Assembly (NCBI RefSeq): GCF_900055185.1
Contig: NZ_FIZX01000009.1
Coordinates: forward strand, 1 to 64,000
Origin: Grimontia celer
GTDB lineage: Bacteria > Pseudomonadota > Gammaproteobacteria > Enterobacterales > Vibrionaceae
Direction: 5' to 3'
DNA: 64,000 nt
Shown: positions 27,547-36,035 of the stretch, piece after piece
Layout of the letters: the number at the start of each line of letters is the position of its first letter
Position numbering within the stretch: the first letter of the stretch is position 1
Notes under the pieces: generated by a model
Told to the model about the DNA's origin: nothing
Seen by the model: only the letters and a program-made list of their open reading frames with translations
Database searches by the model: none
Position numbers and translations under genes: made by a program

Positions 27547-29388
27547 ATGCCTAAGTATCGTTCAGCCACCACCACCCACGGCCGCAATATGGCCGGTGCC
27601 CGCGCCCTTTGGCGTGCAACCGGCGTAAAAGATGAGGATTTTGGTAAGCCTATCATCGCTGTGGTGAACTCTTTCACACAGTTTGTACCAGGTCACGTGC
27701 ACCTGAAAGATCTCGGCCAGCTTGTGGCAAAAGAAATCGAAGCCGCTGGTGGCATCGCCAAAGAATTTAACACCATCGCCGTCGATGACGGTATTGCCAT
27801 GGGTCACGGTGGTATGCTTTACAGCCTGCCATCACGTGAAATCATCGCAGACTCTGTGGAGTACATGGTGAACGCGCACTGTGCCGACGCCATGGTATGT
27901 ATCTCCAACTGTGACAAGATCACCCCGGGAATGCTGATGGCGGCAATGCGCTTGAATGTCCCAGCGATCTTTGTCTCTGGTGGTCCAATGGAAGCAGGTA
28001 AAACCAAGCTTTCCGATCAGATCCTGAAACTGGATCTGGTAGATGCCATGATCCAGGGTGCCGATCCAAACGTGTCCGACGAGCAAAGCGAGCAGATCGA
28101 ACGTTCAGCGTGTCCTACCTGTGGCTCTTGCTCCGGCATGTTCACCGCCAACTCCATGAACTGTCTAACCGAAGCGCTGGGCCTCAGCCAGCCGGGTAAC
28201 GGTTCTATGCTGGCAACCCATGCCGACCGTGAGCAACTGTTCATCACCGCAGGTCAGCGCATTGTTGAATTGACCAAGCGTTACTATGAGCAAGATGACG
28301 AGTCCGCTCTGCCTCGCAACATTGCCAGCAAAACTGCGCTGGAAAATGCCATGGCACTGGATATAGCCATGGGTGGCTCGACCAACACCATTCTTCACCT
28401 GCTTGCAGCCGCACAGGAAGGTGAAATCGATTTCGACATGTCAGACATCGACCGTCTGTCCCGTCAGGTGCCGCACCTTTGTAAGGTGGCCCCTTCCACC
28501 CAGAAATACCATATGGAAGACGTTCACCGCGCGGGTGGCGTAATGGGTATCCTGGGAGAACTTGATCGCGCTGGCCTTCTGAAAACTGATGTACCAAACG
28601 TGTTGGGTGAAACCCTGGCAGATACGCTGTCGAAATACGACATTGCGGTAACAGACAATGAAGATGTGAAAACCTTCTACCGCGCTGGCCCAGCAGGCAT
28701 TCGTACTACCAAAGCCTTCTCTCAGGATTGCCGTTGGGACACACTCGATGACGATCGCACAGAAGGCTGTATCCGTACCAAAGAAAATGCTTATAGCCAG
28801 GACGGCGGTCTTGCTGTACTGAGCGGTAACATTGCTATCGACGGCTGTATCGTGAAAACCGCCGGTGTGGCAGAGGAAAACCTCACCTTCCGTGGTCCTG
28901 CCCATGTATTTGAAAGCCAGGAAGATGCGGTCAACGGCATTCTTGGCGGCGCAGTGAAAGCCGGTGAAGTGGTAGTTATCCGCTATGAAGGTCCAAAAGG
29001 TGGTCCAGGTATGCAAGAAATGCTGTACCCAACCACATACCTTAAATCTATGGGACTTGGTAAAGAGTGTGCTCTGATCACTGATGGCCGCTTCTCCGGC
29101 GGTACCAGTGGTCTGTCAATTGGTCATATATCTCCAGAGGCAGCAAATGGCGGCACCATCGGCTTGGTCAAGCAAGGTGATATCATCGCCATAGACATTC
29201 CAAACCGCTCAATCGTGCTGGAAGTTGATGATGCGGAGCTCTCTGCCCGTCGCACCGAGCAAGATGCGAAAGGCTGGAAGCCTGAGTCCCGAGTACGTGA
29301 AGTGTCATTTGCACTGAAAGCGTATGCCAGCATGGCAACCAGTGCCGATAAAGGTGCTGTGCGCGATAAAAGCAAGCTGGAGGGGTAA
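27547..29388 (+). CDS. ilvD: Dihydroxy-acid dehydratase
   Basis: 613 residues, standard length. Dehydrates 2,3-dihydroxy-isovalerate and -methylvalerate using an Fe-S cluster. Cluster cysteines are in [12 protein letters not shown] (about 118-122) and [19 protein letters not shown] (about 192-210). The catalytic-serine region [19 protein letters not shown] is near the C terminus. Located between ilvE and ilvA with gaps of 22 and 2 bases. Confidence 0.97.
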   Translation: MPKYRSATTTHGRNMAGARALWRATGVKDEDFGKPIIAVVNSFTQFVPGHVHLKDLGQLVAKEIEAAGGIAKEFNTIAVDDGIAMGHGGMLYSLPSREIIADSVEYMVNAHCADAMVCISNCDKITPGMLMAAMRLNVPAIFVSGGPMEAGKTKLSDQILKLDLVDAMIQGADPNVSDEQSEQIERSACPTCGSCSGMFTANSMNCLTEALGLSQPGNGSMLATHADREQLFITAGQRIVELTKRYYEQDDESALPRNIASKTALENAMALDIAMGGSTNTILHLLAAAQEGEIDFDMSDIDRLSRQVPHLCKVAPSTQKYHMEDVHRAGGVMGILGELDRAGLLKTDVPNVLGETLADTLSKYDIAVTDNEDVKTFYRAGPAGIRTTKAFSQDCRWDTLDDDRTEGCIRTKENAYSQDGGLAVLSGNIAIDGCIVKTAGVAEENLTFRGPAHVFESQEDAVNGILGGAVKAGEVVVIRYEGPKGGPGMQEMLYPTTYLKSMGLGKECALITDGRFSGGTSGLSIGHISPEAANGGTIGLVKQGDIIAIDIPNRSIVLEVDDAELSARRTEQDAKGWKPESRVREVSFALKAYASMATSADKGAVRDKSKLEG

Positions 29389-29390
29389 TC

Positions 29391-30953
29391 ATGAGTCAGG
29401 CACGCCAACAACACAGTGACCCTGCACCGCTTAGTAATGCCGATTACCTGCGTGATATCTTGCGCGCACCTGTGTATGAGGCAGCGATTGTCAGCCCGTT
29501 GCAGGATATGCCGCGAATTTCGCAGCGTTTGGGCAATACCATCCAGCTGAAGCGTGAAGATCGCCAGCCGGTGCATTCATTCAAGTTGCGCGGCGCCTAC
29601 AACATGATGTCGCAACTCACTGAAGCTCAGCAAAAAGCCGGTGTTATTGCCGCGTCTGCAGGCAACCATGCGCAGGGCGTTGCAATGTCTGGGCATAAAC
29701 TGGGCATCAAGGCCACCATCGTTATGCCACGCACAACGCCAGACATCAAAGTGGCGTCTGTGCGCGGTTTTGGCGGCAACGTGGTTTTGCATGGCAATAA
29801 CTTCGATGAAGCAAAAGCCAGAGCAGTAGAGCTATCGGAAGAACATGGTTACACCTTTGTACCACCTTTTGATCATCCATTGGTGATTGCGGGTCAGGGC
29901 ACCATGGGCATGGAAATGCTGCAACAGAATGGTCACTTGGAATATATCTTCCTGCCTGTGGGCGGGGGTGGTATTGCAGCAGGCGTGGCAGTCATCGTCA
30001 AACAGCTGATGCCACAGGTCAAACTCGTTGCGGTTGAAGCAGAAGATTCGGCCTGCCTGAAAGCTGCACTGGATGCTGGAGAACCAGTGACCCTGGACAA
30101 TGTCGGCACGTTCGCTGATGGTGTAGCGGTAAAACGCATTGGTGATGAAAGCTTCCGTCTATGCCAGGAACACCTCGATGACATCATCACGGTATCCAGT
30201 GATGAAATCTGCGCGGCCGTGAAAGATATTTTCGAAGATACCCGTGCGATTTCAGAGCCTGCTGGCGCTTTATCGCTGGCGGGTCTCAAGAAATACACCG
30301 AGCAGCATCAGCTGAAAGGCAAGAAGATGGCAGCCGTGCTTTCAGGTGCGAACACCAATTTCCATAGCCTGAGATATGTCTCTGAGCGCGCTGAGCTGGG
30401 CGAGAAGCGCGAAGGCCTGCTCGCTGTTACCATTCCAGAACGCACCGGTGCTTTCCTAGAGTTTTGCAAAATTCTCGGGGGCCGTGCCGTGACCGAGTTT
30501 AACTATCGTCATAGCGATGACACATTGGCGAATATCTTCGTAGGTGTGCGTTTGCAAAATGGACAGGAAGAGCTCGATGGCATCATTGCCGATTTGCGTA
30601 AAGGTGGATATCCGGTACAGGACTTGTCTGATGATGAAATGGCGAAGGTTCACATCCGCTATATGATTGGCGGACGACCAACCAAAGCGATGAAAGAGCG
30701 TCTTTACAGCTTTGAGTTTCCGGAATACCCGGGAGCACTGCTGCGCTTTCTCAACACGCTGGGAACGCACTGGAATATCAGCATCTTCAATTACCGCAAT
30801 CACGGTTCTGATTATGGTCGCGTGTTGTGTGGTTTTGAACTGGATGACAAAGACATCTTGTCGTTTACCGCCCACTTACGCGAGCTGGGATATGCGTGGA
30901 AGGATGAAACTGATAACCCTTCCTACAAGTTTTTCCTGGCTAAATCTCAGTAA
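29391..30953 (+). CDS. ilvA: Threonine dehydratase, biosynthetic
   Basis: 520 residues. PLP enzyme converting threonine to 2-oxobutyrate, the committed step to isoleucine. PLP lysine is in HSFKLRGAYNMM (about 63), glycine loop GGGGIAAG (about 190). Two C-terminal ACT-like domains (from about 332, each beginning around an ERTGAFLEF or EFPEYPGALLRFL segment) bind Ile and Val for feedback control. GGAGGGG ribosome site. Last gene of ilvGMEDA, followed by a terminator. Confidence 0.97.
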   Translation: MSQARQQHSDPAPLSNADYLRDILRAPVYEAAIVSPLQDMPRISQRLGNTIQLKREDRQPVHSFKLRGAYNMMSQLTEAQQKAGVIAASAGNHAQGVAMSGHKLGIKATIVMPRTTPDIKVASVRGFGGNVVLHGNNFDEAKARAVELSEEHGYTFVPPFDHPLVIAGQGTMGMEMLQQNGHLEYIFLPVGGGGIAAGVAVIVKQLMPQVKLVAVEAEDSACLKAALDAGEPVTLDNVGTFADGVAVKRIGDESFRLCQEHLDDIITVSSDEICAAVKDIFEDTRAISEPAGALSLAGLKKYTEQHQLKGKKMAAVLSGANTNFHSLRYVSERAELGEKREGLLAVTIPERTGAFLEFCKILGGRAVTEFNYRHSDDTLANIFVGVRLQNGQEELDGIIADLRKGGYPVQDLSDDEMAKVHIRYMIGGRPTKAMKERLYSFEFPEYPGALLRFLNTLGTHWNISIFNYRNHGSDYGRVLCGFELDDKDILSFTAHLRELGYAWKDETDNPSYKFFLAKSQ

Positions 30954-30973
30954 CCAGGCAATACAAGAAAGAC

Positions 30974-31001
30974 AAAAAAGCCCAGCAATGCTGGGCTTTT
31001 T
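30974..31001 (+). terminator. Terminator of the ilvGMEDA operon
   Basis: AAAAAGCCCAGC/GCTGGGCTTTTT with a three-base loop. It is symmetric, so it may also end the facing XRE regulator transcript. Confidence 0.9.
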
Positions 31002-31011
31002 GTTCTTTTAC

Positions 31012-31383
31012 TTATTGGTCTCTTTCCGGCGACGTCATGTTTATCATGTACTGTGCCAGCAGCAACGCCTGATCCATCACAAGGTTACGCGCTGACTCGG
31101 GTAACTGACTGAATAGCGCCAACAGGGTATTGAGATCATCCCTGTGCGTAAACGCGATGTCGCTTCGCGTGCTTTCGCCGTACAAAAACCAGTTTAATGG
31201 ACGGCCGGTTACATCAGCGATGATTGCCAGGGAAGACACTTTGGGCTCTGTTTTACCAGATTCAATATCTAAATAGGTTTGACGGGCAACGTCCAAGTGC
31301 TGCGCCATCTCCACCTGTGTGATATCCCGATACTCCCGCGCTTCCCTGATGCGCTGTGCAACATGAGCTTTGACAATAAACAT
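31012..31383 (-). CDS. XRE-family regulator, copy 1
   Basis: 123 residues from ATG 31383 (MFIVKAHVAQRIREARE). The frame is open 27 codons further upstream but the GGGG before 31383 and equal length with its neighbour support this start. Helix-turn-helix at about 8-62 (RDITQVEMAQHLDVARQTYLDIESGK). The C-terminal half is a helical domain of unknown role. It is a clear paralogue of the gene at 31610-31981, aligned without gaps over the HTH. Targets unknown; TGCA palindromes nearby are candidate operators. Confidence 0.85.
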   Translation of the reverse strand: MFIVKAHVAQRIREAREYRDITQVEMAQHLDVARQTYLDIESGKTEPKVSSLAIIADVTGRPLNWFLYGESTRSDIAFTHRDDLNTLLALFSQLPESARNLVMDQALLLAQYMINMTSPERDQ

Positions 31384-31459
31384 CGCTTGCCCCACAACTC
31401 GGCGCCAAGGAACAGACTGATTAGCGCTGTTCACAGTGACGCACTTTACTGCTAGATCC

Positions 31460-31470
31460 TGCATTATGCA
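31460..31470. promoter_or_regulatory. Palindrome TGCATTATGCA, candidate XRE operator
   Basis: Perfect 11-base palindrome (arms TGCAT/ATGCA) about 77 bases upstream of the copy-1 ATG. Related sequences precede copy 2 (32041-32051 and 32163-32177), suggesting a common regulator. Confidence 0.4.
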
Positions 31471-31609
31471 CAGGGTTGTTTTCTACACATGTAAAGTGTT
31501 GTTGAAGTGTGAATCAGGGCTGCTGTTGCCTAAGCCAGATGACAACGAAAATACGCAATACCTATTTTGGCAGGCAAGGCTATATCGAGCTTGCCAAGTA
31601 AGTAAGTGC

Positions 31610-31981
31610 TTAACCTCGTTGAGCTGATTTCGAGTAATTAACCAGGAACGATGCCATGTTTACGCTCTGATTCAGGATCGCTGTACGTGCCTCATGAGGC
31701 AGCTTGGAGAAATGTTCCAGCAAGCGGTTTACATCCTGTTTGTACTGCACGTCGTGCAGTTCAACATCAGCATCACCATAAACGAACCACACCAGTGGAC
31801 GTTCGGTGATTTCTGCAATTTCCGACAACATACGAACACGAGGCTCTGTTTTGCCTGTTTCGATGTCCAGATACGTTTGGCGTGCTACTTCGAGTAGTTT
31901 GGCCATCTTCACTTGAGTGATCCCTTTCCACTCACGTGCTTCTTTAATGCGTTTTGCTACTTGTGCTTTCGAGTCGATCAT
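31610..31981 (-). CDS. XRE-family regulator, copy 2
   Basis: 123 residues, same length as copy 1. HTH shows KGITQVKMAKLLEVARQT followed by YLDIETGKTEPRVRMLSEIA, then RPLVWFVYGDAD; copy 1 has RPLNWFLYGEST at the same place. The C-terminal region ends in a hydrophobic helix (ARTAILNQSVNMASFLVNY). The pair looks like a local duplication that has diverged. No link to ilv or glmS regulation is shown by sequence. Upstream gap contains three related palindromes. Confidence 0.87.
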   Translation of the reverse strand: MIDSKAQVAKRIKEAREWKGITQVKMAKLLEVARQTYLDIETGKTEPRVRMLSEIAEITERPLVWFVYGDADVELHDVQYKQDVNRLLEHFSKLPHEARTAILNQSVNMASFLVNYSKSAQRG

Positions 31982-32040
31982 ACTTCACTCCCTACGACTT
32001 ACAGCTATCTGTTATGTAGTTGTGCTGTTTATCGACAATA

Positions 32041-32051
32041 TGCACAATGCA
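32041..32051. promoter_or_regulatory. Near-palindrome TGCACAATGCA upstream of XRE copy 2
   Basis: Same TGCA-N3-TGCA form as the copy-1 site, 60 bases upstream of the copy-2 ATG. Confidence 0.4.
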
Positions 32052-32162
32052 GGCCAACTATTTAGACATCAAATAAAATATTTAATATCAATACTTTACC
32101 ATTCGTTAAAATAGCACTGTTAATCTTTCTGGGCTCAGTGTCTTATTATGACTGCGAAATGA

Positions 32163-32210
32163 TTTGCAAAATGCAAATAACAAGAGGGCATCGCCAATTG
32201 CAAAAAGCAA
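32163..32210. promoter_or_regulatory. Two further TTTGCA-type palindromes
   Basis: TTTGCAAAATGCAAA (32163-32177) has perfect six-base arms; TTGCAAAAAGCAA (32198-32210) is a shorter relative. They lie 182-229 bases upstream of XRE copy 2, in the 315-base gap before glmS that otherwise has only the glmS terminator. Confidence 0.4.
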
Positions 32211-32239
32211 ATCAGACAGACTCTGTACTGTATACAAGA

Positions 32240-32267
32240 CATAAAAAGGAGCCATACGGCTCCTTTT
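32240..32267 (-). terminator. Terminator after glmS
   Basis: Minus-strand stem AAAAGGAGCC/GGCTCCTTTT with a four-base loop (GTAT) and a T run. Confidence 0.88.
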
Positions 32268-32296
32268 CGATTTAGCTATCTCATTAATAAGCTGTA

Positions 32297-34132
32297 TTAT
32301 TCTACTGTGACAGCCTTGGCCAGGTTGCGTGGCTGATCGACATCTGTGCCTTTAATTAGCGCTACGTGGTAAGACAGTAACTGCATTGGCAAGGTGTAGA
32401 AGATTGGTGCACAGACTTCGTCAACATGCGGCATGGCCACAATCGTCATGCCTTCACTGGCTTCAAAGCCTGCGTCTTTGTCTGCAAACACATAAAGCTG
32501 TCCGCCACGGGCACGCACTTCCTCAATGTTGGACTTAAGCTTTTCAAGCAGTTCATTATTTGGAGCCACAACAATAACGGGCATGTCCGCATCAATCAGC
32601 GCCAATGGACCATGTTTAAGCTCACCAGCAGCATAAGCTTCAGCATGAATATAAGAGATTTCCTTCAACTTCAACGAAGCTTCCATGGCAATCGGATAGT
32701 ACTCTCCACGCCCCAGAAACAGTGCATGGTGTTTGTCTGCAAAATCTTCTGCCAGCAGTTCAATCTCTTTATCGAACGCCAGTGCTTGCTCCATAGTCGC
32801 TGGCAAACGGTTCAGCGCTTCAACAATGGCTTTTTCTTTTCCTACATCCACGTTGCCTTTTTGTTTACCCACAGCAGTTACCAGCATCAAGAGCGACGCT
32901 AACTGGGTAGTAAATGCTTTGGTCGATGCTACCCCAATTTCAGCACCTGCTCGGGTCATAAACGCCAGATCGGATTCACGGACCAAAGAAGAACCCGCCA
33001 CATTACAAATGGTCATCGCCCCCATAAAGCCGCGCTCTTTCGCCTTACGCAGTGCAGCCAAGGTATCGGCAGTCTCTCCAGATTGGGAAAGGGTGATCAA
33101 TAAGCTATTAGGACGAGTAGCAAAGTTGCGGTAACGGAATTCGGATGCGATTTCCACGTCACAGCTCACACCTGCAATGTCTTCGAACCAATAGCGAGCA
33201 ACCATACCGGCGTTATAGGACGTACCACAGGCAACAATCTGAATGTGCTCAGCTTTAGTCAGAATCTCCGCTGCACCGTGGCCGATACTATCCACCAGCA
33301 CGCTGTTGCCATCAATGCGTCCTTCCAAGGTGTTGATAAGTGCTGAAGGTTGCTCAAAGATTTCTTTTTGCATGTAGTGGCGGTATGGGCCTTTGTCAGC
33401 GGCATCATGTTCAATGGATGACTCATGAGTCTGGCGCTCAACAAATTCACCTTGGACGTCGACGATATTGACGCTCCGGCGCGTAATTTCAGCCACATCG
33501 CCTTCTTCGAGGAAAATAAAACGGCGGGTTACGTTCAGCAACGCCAGCTGATCAGATGCCAGGAAGTTTTCGCCGATGCCAAGACCAATCACCAGCGGAC
33601 TGCCCGAACGCGCAGCGATAAGCCGGTCTGGGTCACGTCTATCCATTACCACGGTGCCGTAAGCGCCTTCCAGTTGTTTGACCGTACGTTGGAAGGCTTC
33701 CATGAGGCCGCCTCCCTGGCCCAATTCCCAATCCACAAGGTGAGCAATGACCTCAGTGTCAGTTTGGGATGTAAAAACGTAACCGCGTCCTTTAAGCAAC
33801 TCTCGGAGCGGTTCATGATTTTCAATAATGCCATTGTGAACGATAGCAATGTTATCGCCTGACATGTGTGGGTGAGCGTTTGCTTCGCTTGGCTCACCAT
33901 GGGTTGCCCAACGGGTATGAGCAATACCGGTACCACCAAGAACTGGTGTTTCATCCAAAGCTTCTGACAGATTCTGTACTTTGCCCAATCTGCGCAGCCG
34001 ACGCAGTTGTTGTTCGCTGTCAGTCACCGCTAGACCCGCAGAATCATAGCCGCGGTATTCAAGTCTACGCAAACCTTCCAGTAAGATTTCAGCAACGTCC
34101 CTTTGCGCAACCGCGCCCACAATTCCACACAT
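32297..34132 (-). CDS. glmS: Glucosamine-fructose-6-phosphate aminotransferase GlmS
   Basis: 611 residues. Makes glucosamine-6-phosphate from fructose-6-phosphate and glutamine, the entry to cell-wall and LPS amino sugars. N-terminal glutaminase with Cys1 exposed after Met ([12 protein letters not shown]) and [12 protein letters not shown]-terminal half has two SIS domains ([29 protein letters not shown]) and ends [10 protein letters not shown]. The DeoR-type gene ends 14 bases upstream on the same strand, so the two look like an operon. glmU is not adjacent but lies beyond a tRNA cluster. Confidence 0.98.
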   Translation of the reverse strand: MCGIVGAVAQRDVAEILLEGLRRLEYRGYDSAGLAVTDSEQQLRRLRRLGKVQNLSEALDETPVLGGTGIAHTRWATHGEPSEANAHPHMSGDNIAIVHNGIIENHEPLRELLKGRGYVFTSQTDTEVIAHLVDWELGQGGGLMEAFQRTVKQLEGAYGTVVMDRRDPDRLIAARSGSPLVIGLGIGENFLASDQLALLNVTRRFIFLEEGDVAEITRRSVNIVDVQGEFVERQTHESSIEHDAADKGPYRHYMQKEIFEQPSALINTLEGRIDGNSVLVDSIGHGAAEILTKAEHIQIVACGTSYNAGMVARYWFEDIAGVSCDVEIASEFRYRNFATRPNSLLITLSQSGETADTLAALRKAKERGFMGAMTICNVAGSSLVRESDLAFMTRAGAEIGVASTKAFTTQLASLLMLVTAVGKQKGNVDVGKEKAIVEALNRLPATMEQALAFDKEIELLAEDFADKHHALFLGRGEYYPIAMEASLKLKEISYIHAEAYAAGELKHGPLALIDADMPVIVVAPNNELLEKLKSNIEEVRARGGQLYVFADKDAGFEASEGMTIVAMPHVDEVCAPIFYTLPMQLLSYHVALIKGTDVDQPRNLAKAVTVE

Positions 34133-34146
34133 ATCTTTCCCCGTTT

Positions 34147-34911
34147 TTAATCTGGGGCGCAGATGACCTCTGTGCCCGTATTTTCAATGGCAAGTTTGGT
34201 GGTGGCATCAAGCTTACTGTCGGTGATCACCGTGGTGATCACATCCCAGGGAAGTTCAAGATTCGGGATCTTGCGGCCGATTTTATCGGACTCAATCAAA
34301 ACCACGACTTCCCGGGACACTTCCGACATGACCCGGCTCAGGCCGACAATTTCATTAAACGTTGTCGTACCGCGATTGACATCGATGCCATCAGCGCCAA
34401 TAAACAGTTGGTCAAAGTCATATGCACGCAATGCTTGCTCTGCAACCTGCCCCTGAAATGCTTCAGAATGCGGGTCCCAGGTGCCGCCAGTCATCAAGAG
34501 CGTCGGCTCGTTTTCCAACTCCTTAATGGCCTGTGCCACATTCAAGGAGTTGGTCATCACTACCAGACCACGCTTTTGATTAAGAAGTGGGATCAAAGCT
34601 GCCGTCGTTGAACCACTGTCCACCACAATTCGATTATGGTCGCGGATCCGGGTTGCCGCCATTTTTGCGATTGATAACTTTTGTTCCGAAACTTTTACTG
34701 CGTTTTCCGAAACCATTTCATGAGGAACCGGAACTGCCCCGCCATAACGACGCAGCAGAAGTCCATTTTTCTCAAGCTCAGCAAGGTCTTTGCGAATCGT
34801 TACTTCTGACGTTTCAAACAGAGTAGAGAGCATATCAACGCTTACTTCGCCCTGTTCGGTCAGCATAGCAACAATCGCATGGCGACGTTGTTGAGTATTA
34901 CGTTTCGACAT
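34147..34911 (-). CDS. DeoR/GlpR-family repressor, likely of glmS
   Basis: 254 residues. An N-terminal winged helix ([20 protein letters not shown], then [12 protein letters not shown]) is followed by a DeoR C-terminal sugar-phosphate sensor ([40 protein letters not shown]). Family members respond to phosphorylated sugars. The position directly ahead of glmS points to control of amino-sugar synthesis, which is inference. A perfect palindrome overlapping its own promoter start suggests autoregulation of the regulator-glmS unit. Confidence 0.9.
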   Translation of the reverse strand: MSKRNTQQRRHAIVAMLTEQGEVSVDMLSTLFETSEVTIRKDLAELEKNGLLLRRYGGAVPVPHEMVSENAVKVSEQKLSIAKMAATRIRDHNRIVVDSGSTTAALIPLLNQKRGLVVMTNSLNVAQAIKELENEPTLLMTGGTWDPHSEAFQGQVAEQALRAYDFDQLFIGADGIDVNRGTTTFNEIVGLSRVMSEVSREVVVLIESDKIGRKIPNLELPWDVITTVITDSKLDATTKLAIENTGTEVICAPD

Positions 34912-34923
34912 GTAACCACCAAA

Positions 34924-34938
34924 CTTTCGTTTCGAAAG
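34924..34938. promoter_or_regulatory. Perfect palindrome CTTTCG-TTT-CGAAAG, candidate DeoR operator
   Basis: Six-base arms, adjacent to the -10 at 34939-34944 and thus over the expected start of transcription of the regulator-glmS unit. CTTTCG repeats occur in known operators of DeoR-family sugar repressors such as AgaR. Confidence 0.65.
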
Positions 34939-34966
34939 ATAATATAAACTTTAAAGTAAAGATCAA
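34939..34966 (-). promoter_or_regulatory. Promoter of the DeoR regulator-glmS unit
   Basis: Minus strand: -35 TTGATC (34961-34966), 16-base spacer, -10 TATTAT (34939-34944). Confidence 0.65.
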
Positions 34967-35087
34967 GGATGAAATGCGATACACATCACTTCGCGCATGA
35001 TCTACAGCACAGATTGAGGATTATACAGAGGGTTAAGCAATGAAAGCGCGAGAAATTGAAGTGAGAGAGCGGATTGCAAACTGCAGA

Positions 35088-35121
35088 TAGAAAAAAAGCA
35101 GGCTAAAAAAGCCTGCTTTCA
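35088..35121 (-). terminator. Terminator of the tRNA cluster
   Basis: Minus-strand stem AAAGCAGGC/GCCTGCTTT with a seven-base T-rich loop and a T run, directly after the last tRNA. Confidence 0.88.
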
Positions 35122-35125
35122 ATCA

Positions 35126-35210
35126 TGGTGCGGAAGGAGAGACTTGAACTCTCACACCTTGCGGCGCCAGAACCTAAATCTGGTGCGTCTACCAATTTCG
35201 CCACTTCCGC
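35126..35210 (-). tRNA. tRNA-Leu (UAG), copy 2 in transcription order
   Basis: 85 nt including encoded CCA. Acceptor GCGGAAG/CTTCCGC, long variable arm (class II), anticodon loop TTTAGGT giving UAG, T-arm GTTCAAGTC. Identical to the copy at 35631-35715. Confidence 0.97.
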
Positions 35211-35255
35211 AAATTGTTGTACTTAATCCTTCCTGTTGAAGGCCTAAGTGATGTT

Positions 35256-35342
35256 TGGTGCGAAGGGAGAGACTTGAACTCTCACGTCCGTAAGGACACT
35301 AACACCTGAAGCTAGCGCGTCTACCAATTCCGCCACCATCGC
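35256..35342 (-). tRNA. tRNA-Leu (CAG)
   Basis: 87 nt with CCA, class II. Anticodon loop TTCAGGT gives CAG. Very like E. coli tRNA-Leu(CAG), but the acceptor stem GCGATGG/CCTTCGC has a U5-U68 mismatch where E. coli has A5-U68. Otherwise all arms pair. Confidence 0.95.
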
Positions 35343-35429
35343 AATTTTGTCGCCTGATATTGAGTGTATTACCCGCAGACACTGGTAGAGTGTCTTATCT
35401 GGCAGAAAGTCAGAGACTTTCGAAATAAG

Positions 35430-35506
35430 TGGTGGCTACGACGGGATTCGAACCTGTGACCCCATCATTATGAGTGATGTGCTCTAACCAACTGAGCTAC
35501 GTAGCC
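35430..35506 (-). tRNA. tRNA-Met (CAU), elongator
   Basis: 77 nt with CCA. Begins GGCTACGTAGCTCAGTTGG, anticodon loop TCATAAT. Matches E. coli elongator tRNA-Met rather than the initiator (1-72 is a G-C pair). Confidence 0.97.
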
Positions 35507-35519
35507 AACCTAAAATATA

Positions 35520-35594
35520 TGGCTGGGGTACCTGGATTCGAACCAGGGAATGGCGGCATCAAAAGCCGCTGCCTTACCGCTTGGCGATACCCCA
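35520..35594 (-). tRNA. tRNA-Gln (UUG)
   Basis: 75 nt with CCA. Begins TGGGGTATCGCCAAGCGG, anticodon loop TTTTGAT giving UUG. Identical to the copy at 35836-35910. Confidence 0.97.
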
Positions 35595-35630
35595 ACAGCA
35601 ACCACGCTCGAAAGCATGATCTTTAAATAA

Positions 35631-35715
35631 TGGTGCGGAAGGAGAGACTTGAACTCTCACACCTTGCGGCGCCAGAACCTAAATCTGGTGCGTCTACCAA
35701 TTTCGCCACTTCCGC
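35631..35715 (-). tRNA. tRNA-Leu (UAG)
   Basis: 85 nt with CCA; identical to the gene at 35126-35210. Confidence 0.97.
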
Positions 35716-35753
35716 ATACCTAATTGTTCATCTCACCTCTGGAAAGGAAGAGA

Positions 35754-35830
35754 TGGCGCGTCCGGGAGGATTCGAACCTCCGACCGCCTGGTTCGTAGCC
35801 AGGTACTCTATCCAGCTGAGCTACGGACGC
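35754..35830 (-). tRNA. tRNA-Arg (ACG)
   Basis: 77 nt with CCA. Begins GCGTCCGTAGCTCAGC, anticodon loop CTACGAA giving ACG (A34 is read as inosine after TadA action). Confidence 0.97.
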
Positions 35831-35835
35831 GTTGT

Positions 35836-35910
35836 TGGCTGGGGTACCTGGATTCGAACCAGGGAATGGCGGCATCAAAAGCCGCTGCCTTACCGCTTGG
35901 CGATACCCCA
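35836..35910 (-). tRNA. tRNA-Gln (UUG), first gene of the cluster
   Basis: 75 nt with CCA; identical to 35520-35594. First gene behind the cluster promoter. Confidence 0.97.
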
Positions 35911-35922
35911 ACAGAGGCGCGT

Positions 35923-35951
35923 ATAATATTGCGGATTCAGAGGAGCGTCAA
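35923..35951 (-). promoter_or_regulatory. Promoter of the tRNA cluster
   Basis: Minus strand: -35 TTGACG (35946-35951), 17-base spacer, -10 TATTAT (35923-35928), then a GC-rich discriminator ACGCGCC typical of stable RNA promoters. Confidence 0.85.
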
Positions 35952-35991
35952 CCCCCTATTTTTCGTTTGATGACGATTTAATCGCTTCAAT

Positions 35992-36021
35992 AAAAAAACA
36001 CCGCTTTTGCGGCGTTTTTTT
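35992..36021 (-). terminator. Terminator after glmU
   Basis: Minus-strand stem AACGCCGC/GCGGTGTT (one G-U pair) with AAAA loop and seven T. It pairs fully only on the minus strand, matching glmU. Confidence 0.85.
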
Positions 36022-36035
36022 ATGCATAACAAGTG

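Noticed and set aside
31012-31981. The XRE pair as a toxin-antitoxin or phage immunity module
   Set aside because: Both proteins are HTH regulators of the same type; no toxin partner, integrase or att-like repeat is nearby.
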